From the NCBI GenBank assembly GCA_013368315.1, contig JAACJM010000134.1:165305-229304 (forward strand): 64,000 bases of DNA, given 5' to 3'. Each line of letters opens with the position of its first letter. The first letter of the stretch is position 1. The notes under the pieces are model-generated. The model did not search any database, was not told the DNA's origin, and saw nothing but the letters and a program-made list of their open reading frames with translations. Source of the DNA: Tetrapyrgos nigripes. Lineage: Eukaryota; Basidiomycota; Agaricomycetes; Agaricales; Campanellaceae. The translations under genes were made by a program, and so were the position numbers. This document shows positions 59,201 to 64,000 of this stretch, one piece after another.

Positions 59201-60595
59201 GCTACCTTCATGACACCTTCACAAAACCTTTGCAACACCTTCATGACATCTTCATGACACCTTCACGCCACTTTCACGATACCTTTGTGACATCTTCATA
59301 ACACCTTCATGATACCTTCATGACACCTTCCCAATACCTTCATGACACCTTCACAAAACCTTTGCAACACCTTCATGACACCTTCATGATATCTTTATGA
59401 CACCTTCACGACCCCTTCACGGCATCTTCATGACACTCCTTCACCACACCTTCACAACATCTTCATGACACCTTCACAATACCTTCAGACACCTTCCCAA
59501 CGCCTTCACAACACCTTCCCCATACCTTCACAACACCTTCCCCATACCTTCAGGATACCTTCACGACACCTGCCTGATACCTTCAAGACACCTTCATGAC
59601 ATCTTCATGACACCTTCCTGATACCTTCCTGACATCTTCTCAATACCTTTATGATACCTTCGCGACATCTTCACGACACCTTCATGATACCTTCAGCGAC
59701 ATCTTTATGACACCTTTTCGATACCTTCACAACACCTTTGCGACACCTTCGCAACCCCTTCATGACACCTTCACAATACCTTTGCAACACCTTCCCGATA
59801 CCTTTGCAACACCTTCATGATACCTTCATGACACCTTCCCAATACCTTCATGCTACTTCACCAAACCTTTGCAACACCCTCACGACACCTTCACGACATC
59901 TTCATGACACCTTTGCGCCACCTTCCCGATACCTCCACAACACCTTCACGCTACCTCCATGACATTTTCGCAACACCTTCACCATGACACCCCTTCAGCA
60001 CACCTTCACGACGTCTTCACAACACCTTTCCAATACCTTTCTGACACCTTCGCGACCCCTTCACCACACCTTCATGACATCTTCATGACACCTTCATGAT
60101 AACTTCACAACACCTTCCTGATACCTTTGCAACATCTTCACGATACCTTCGTGACACCTTCCCAATACCTTCATGATACCTTCACCAAACCTTTGCAACA
60201 CCCTCACGGCACCTTCGGCGACATCTTCATGACACCTTTGCAACACCTTTGCAACACCTTCATGACACCTTCACGACACCTTCACGACACCTTCATGACA
60301 CCTTCACGACACCTTCACGACACCTTCATGACACCTTCACGACACTCTCATGACACCTTCACGACACCTTCACGACACCTTCATGACACCTTCACGACAC
60401 CTTCATGACACCTTCACGACACCTTCATGACACCTTCACGACACCTTCATGACACCTTCACGACACCTTCATGACACCTTTGCAACACCTTTGCGACACC
60501 TTCACGACACCTTCATGACATCTTCATGACATCTTCATGACACCTTTGCACCACTTTCACAATACCTTCATGACACTTTTGTGACACCTTCATGA
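50229..60595. repeat. 11-bp minisatellite array, block 7, with higher-order units
   Basis: Minus 50229-51304, plus 51311-52830, minus 52836-53654, plus 53661-55731, minus 55737-56509, plus 56516-58342, minus 58348-58950, plus 58957-60595. Forward pivots are at 51305 (mutated to GGTATC), 53655, 56510 and 58951. Plus-to-minus changes at 52831, 55732 and 58343 share GTTGACATGAAGGTATGTAT. Spacing between these is 2901 and 2611 bp, defining tandem units. The related start at about 50660 gives four units in all. Within units the order of variant 11-mers is conserved. Confidence 0.93.
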
Positions 60596-62856
60596 CAATG
60601 ATATTCTTCACAAGCTCACAGCACTGTCACAGTACCTCCCCACATTTTGTATACCTTTTGTACACCTTCACTATCTTCAAAAATTTGACTTGTGATTCCA
60701 TAAATCTACAGTAAGACTTGCACTCTTACACTATCATTTTATGAACTCCCGTCTCTATATATATCTTATGTAAGTCCATATAATTTACCCAAGATTTATG
60801 GAATACCTGCTATTCAATAAATTTAAAATAATTCCCCTTGACTTACAGGGGTCATACTTTAACTCTTTCAGCATATCCAGGATACTATATGTATTACATC
60901 TTGGTGTAAGACTTTTCTGTGAACTTATGACATTCTATGGAAATATTTTGGATTCCATAAAGCTTCCATAATACACCTGATTTTATTGATCCATTTTTGT
61001 TACCATTTTGTCACTCAGTAAATCTATGATAAATACAATGACAATTTCTTGTGATTTACTATAGCTTTTAATCTCATAAATCTTCTGTAAAACTGGCCAG
61101 TCTTACTATATGACATACTGTGACCATGTGTCACATCAAGATATCTCTGTATATCTTAATGGTATTATGCTATGTCTTACTGTGACAGAATGTCACATTG
61201 AAAAATCCTAGTAATACAACTTGATTTACAGAATCCTTATGGAACTGTTGTGAAATTTTTGCTTTTCTGTAATACTTCTGTAATACTTCTGTAATACACA
61301 GAGATATACAATTGATTGGCACTAAGTAAGTCTTTAGTAATGTCATAGTATGACAGTGTATTTACAGTATCTCATTTGTGTAAATCTTCTATAAATCCAG
61401 GCTGTATTACTCTATGACATACTGTGACTCTGTGTCACAACAAAATGTTTCTGTATTTCTCAATGGTATTGTAGTATGTATTACTGTGACAGAATCTCAC
61501 ATAGAAAGACCCCAGTAATACACCCTGACTTACAGAAACCTTATGGAATTGCTGTGAAATTTTGGCTTTAACATAATACTTCCATAATACATGGGGATTT
61601 ACAAACTGATTGGCACTGAGTAAGTCTTCAGTAATATCACAGTATGACGATGTATTTACGGGTATTTGCACCCAGTGACAAATAAAACAGATTATTGTAG
61701 CTCTTATCAAGGGCTTTCTGCCCATCACTGACCACATTTCAATATCTCTACTCAGTATTGCTTAAATTGGCAATCTTTCCAAAAATGCGAAACATGTGGA
61801 CAATTTTTTGACCCACTGTACATTGGGCGCGTACTTACTCATTTATCAACTGACTCTCTTCTTGCGAACACGGTTCCTGACATCCACTGTCATTATGGTA
61901 TATATGTATAGAGATCAGGGTATTACTACAAGGTCATTTGTGGGGGTGGGGGGGGGGAGGAATTAAAAAAGTCAAGAGAGGGGGTGTACAAAAGGTTGAG
62001 TGTCACCTAAAGGTTCAGGCAATAAATTTTGTCCATTTTTTGAGGAAATGAAAATATAAATAAGATGTAAAGTACAAAGTTCTTAAAAATTCCTGCACAA
62101 TGGAATTCCAACTCTGGCATCCTGGATCACTGCAACAACAATTGTTGTGTTTTTGATCACAATAGGGAGTGGAACTTCTTCTCCTACTCACTAAGTCTTT
62201 GTTGCAATATACTGACCTCAATTAACCCCGTTGTGCTGAGCAGAGATAAGACAGAGGTTTGACATTGGGTGATGGCAATACTGGATCAGGGATATGGTGT
62301 GGGGATGATGACAAGAGGGACTGAAACACATAAGGTCCTAACCCTAACTGTAGGGTTATTGCACCTGTTCACTTTGGTTGTGTCTTGGAGAATTTTTAAG
62401 GTATCTGGGAGGTTGTGTGCAGGGTCAGTGGAGATTGATAGTACTGATTGTCAAACTTGACCCAGTGAAATTGCGAGTGAGAGTGTGGAAGTAAAAACAG
62501 TATCAGAAAATCCAAAAATCTAAATATGTAATTTGTTGTCTTGACTCTTCTGTCTCAGTCTTTCATGGCCAACCAAGTGAGCAAAGTTCAAACTACTACT
62601 TCTTCAAGTTTGGAAGACCAATACTCAAGGATGGCCTGTGGTGCTTCTGTCAATCCTGGGGCATTGAAGCTTGAAAGATGTCCAAGGGACATTGCATTTA
62701 CCACCCTAACTGTATATTCAATATTGGGTACAGGTACTGAATACTGCTGAAATGGATAAACTTATATACTCTATGAGTTTGTCCTGGTGAACAACTAGAC
62801 ATGATTGGCATATTTATAAAAATCCTGCATTTTTTCATGCCTCCTTCACCACAATA
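60596..62856. other. AT-rich non-coding region
   Basis: No convincing gene. It contains many TGTAATACTTCTGTAATAC-like and TCACTGTGACA-like motifs, the tandem duplication listed separately, a G-run at 61942-61962 and a few short frames without recognisable motifs. Confidence 0.4.
61079..61665. repeat. Tandem duplication of about 305 bp
   Basis: 61079-61375 and 61383-61665 align throughout: shared landmarks are TATGACATACTGTGAC, CTCAATGGTATT/CTTAATGGTATT, TTACTGTGACAGAAT and GATTGGCACT-AGTAAGTCTT. By eye the copies are roughly 75-80 percent similar, so this is an old duplication. Confidence 0.75.
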
Positions 62857-64000
62857 TCACATTTGGCTTGCTCCCTTCTCAAGCAGAAGCTTGACAATCT
62901 CTTTGTATCCTTTCTGTGAAGCAGCCTGAAGGGCTGTCCCATAAAAACCACCTGAAAGTGCTCTTTGAGTATCATATCCTTCTTCAGATAAGCACATTCT
63001 CACCTTGAATTTTTGGGTCTGCTCCCTTGTCAAGCAAGAGCTCAACAATGTCCTTGTGTTCCCTGTATGAGCCAGAGGCAGCCTGAAGGGCTGTCTCATA
63101 GTGACCACCTGAAAGTACTCTTTGAGTATCATCTCCTTCATCTAAACACATTCTCACCTTGAATATTTGGGTCTGCCCCCTTGTCAAACAGGAGCTCAAT
63201 AATCTCCTTGTCTCCATGATATGAGGCACCCTGAAGGGGTGTCCCATATTTACCACCTGAAAGTGCTCTTTGAGTATCATCTCCTTCTTCATCTAAACAC
63301 TTTCTCACCTTGAATGTTTGGGTCTGCCCCCTTGTCAAACAGGAGTTCAACAATCTCCTTGTGTCTCCCATGCGAGGCAATGTGAAGGGCTGTCCCAAAT
63401 TGACCACCTGAAAGTCCTCTTTGAGTATCATCTCCTTCATCTAAACACATTCTCACCTTGAATGTTTGGGTCTGCCCCCTTCTCAAGCAGGAGCTTGAAA
63501 ATCTCCTTGTGTCCTTTCTGTGAAGCAGCCTGAAGGGCTGTCTCATAAATACCACCTGAAAGTGCTCTTTGAGTATCATCTCTTTCTTCGTCTAGACACA
63601 TTCTCACCTTGAATGTTTGGGTCTGCCCCCTTTTCAAACAGGAGCTCAACAATCTCCTTGTGTCCTAAGAATGAGGCAGCCTGAAGTGCTGTCCCATATT
63701 CACCACCTGAAAGTGCTCTTTCAGTATCATCTCCTTCTTCATCTAAATACATTCTCACCTTGAATGTTAGGGTTTGCCCTCTTGTCAAGCAGGAGCTCAA
63801 CAATCTCCTTGTCTCCATTTTCATCACATGAGGCAGCCTGAAGGGCTGTCCAATATTTACCACCTGAAAGTGCTCTTTCAGTATCATCTCTTTTCTTCAT
63901 CTAGACACATTCTCACCTTGAAATGTTTGGGTCTGCCCCCCTGTAAAGCAGGAGCTTAACAGTCTCCTTGTGTTCCACATATGAGGCAGCCTGAAGGCTG
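62857..64000 (-). CDS. Ankyrin-repeat protein, 3' part, one repeat per exon
   Basis: Exons on the minus strand (low-high): 62857-62951 (ends in TGA), 63004-63108, 63158-63256, 63309-63407, 63457-63555, 63608-63706, 63759-63863 and 63917 to beyond the window. Most are exactly 99 nt, that is one 33-residue ankyrin repeat: GG-x-YGTALQAAS-x2-GHKEIVELLL-x-KGADPNIQ. Introns are 48-53 nt, near-identical, with GTGAGAATGTG donors and GCACTTTCAG acceptors, all phase 1. Unspliced, each exon runs into stops in its intron. Ankyrin repeats bind proteins; in mushrooms such arrays often form the C-terminus of NACHT/NLR-like proteins (family knowledge). The N-terminal domain lies outside the window. Confidence 0.85.

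Noticed and set aside
50229..60595. CRISPR-like regular repeats
   Set aside because: The units are contiguous with no unique spacers, the period is 11 bp and the window is eukaryotic.

Overview
The window looks like a stretch of a basidiomycete (Agaricomycete-type mushroom) nuclear genome. The reasons are short 45-65 nt introns with GTRNGY donors, a branch site such as TACTAAT and YAG acceptors; MYND, WD40, SUN and ankyrin genes of the kind expanded in these fungi; and a Ty3/gypsy chromovirus. No rRNA, tRNA or CRISPR array was seen. All calls come from reading the sequence; no database was searched.

Left part (1 to about 21 kb) is ordinary gene space: a MYND zinc-finger gene (47-1979, minus), a WD40-like gene (4438-5787, minus), a small ORF (6637-6939), a degraded locus (7.9-8.9 kb), a very large repeat-containing gene (9.2-14.2 kb, minus), a SUN-domain membrane protein gene (14.35-15.61 kb, plus) and a second WD40-like gene (17197-18629, plus). 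The two WD40 genes face each other across 9.5 kb. Their first 47 codons and about 940 bp of upstream DNA form near-perfect 1.08-kb inverted arms, while the rest of each gene has diverged strongly but keeps the same seven-exon structure. A hAT-like miniature transposon lies at 20139-20762.

Middle and right part (about 22 to 60.6 kb) is dominated by an 11-bp minisatellite (consensus CCTTCATGACA). The array flips strand more than twenty times. Minus-to-plus flips sit on a conserved GGCAAAAAGGTACCTTCACA pivot. Plus-to-minus flips sit on palindromes or on a GTTGACATGAAGG junction. From 50.2 to 60.6 kb the flips form about four tandem higher-order units of 2.2-2.9 kb. Embedded in the array are two inverted copies of a 4-4.6 kb gene block (22.9-27.5 kb and 45.4-49.4 kb), two more copies of its edge fragment, and a very young chromovirus (34861-40812, identical 181-bp LTRs, GACAT target duplication). 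A TA-flanked miniature element lies at 49766-50228.

Right edge (60.6-64 kb) is AT-rich non-coding DNA with a 305-bp tandem duplication, then the 3' part of an ankyrin gene in which almost every 33-residue repeat is its own exon, separated by near-identical introns.

The least ordinary feature is the strand-switching minisatellite with conserved pivots. Transcription through it would give long, nested double-stranded RNA, and it may have helped to invert and copy the embedded gene block.
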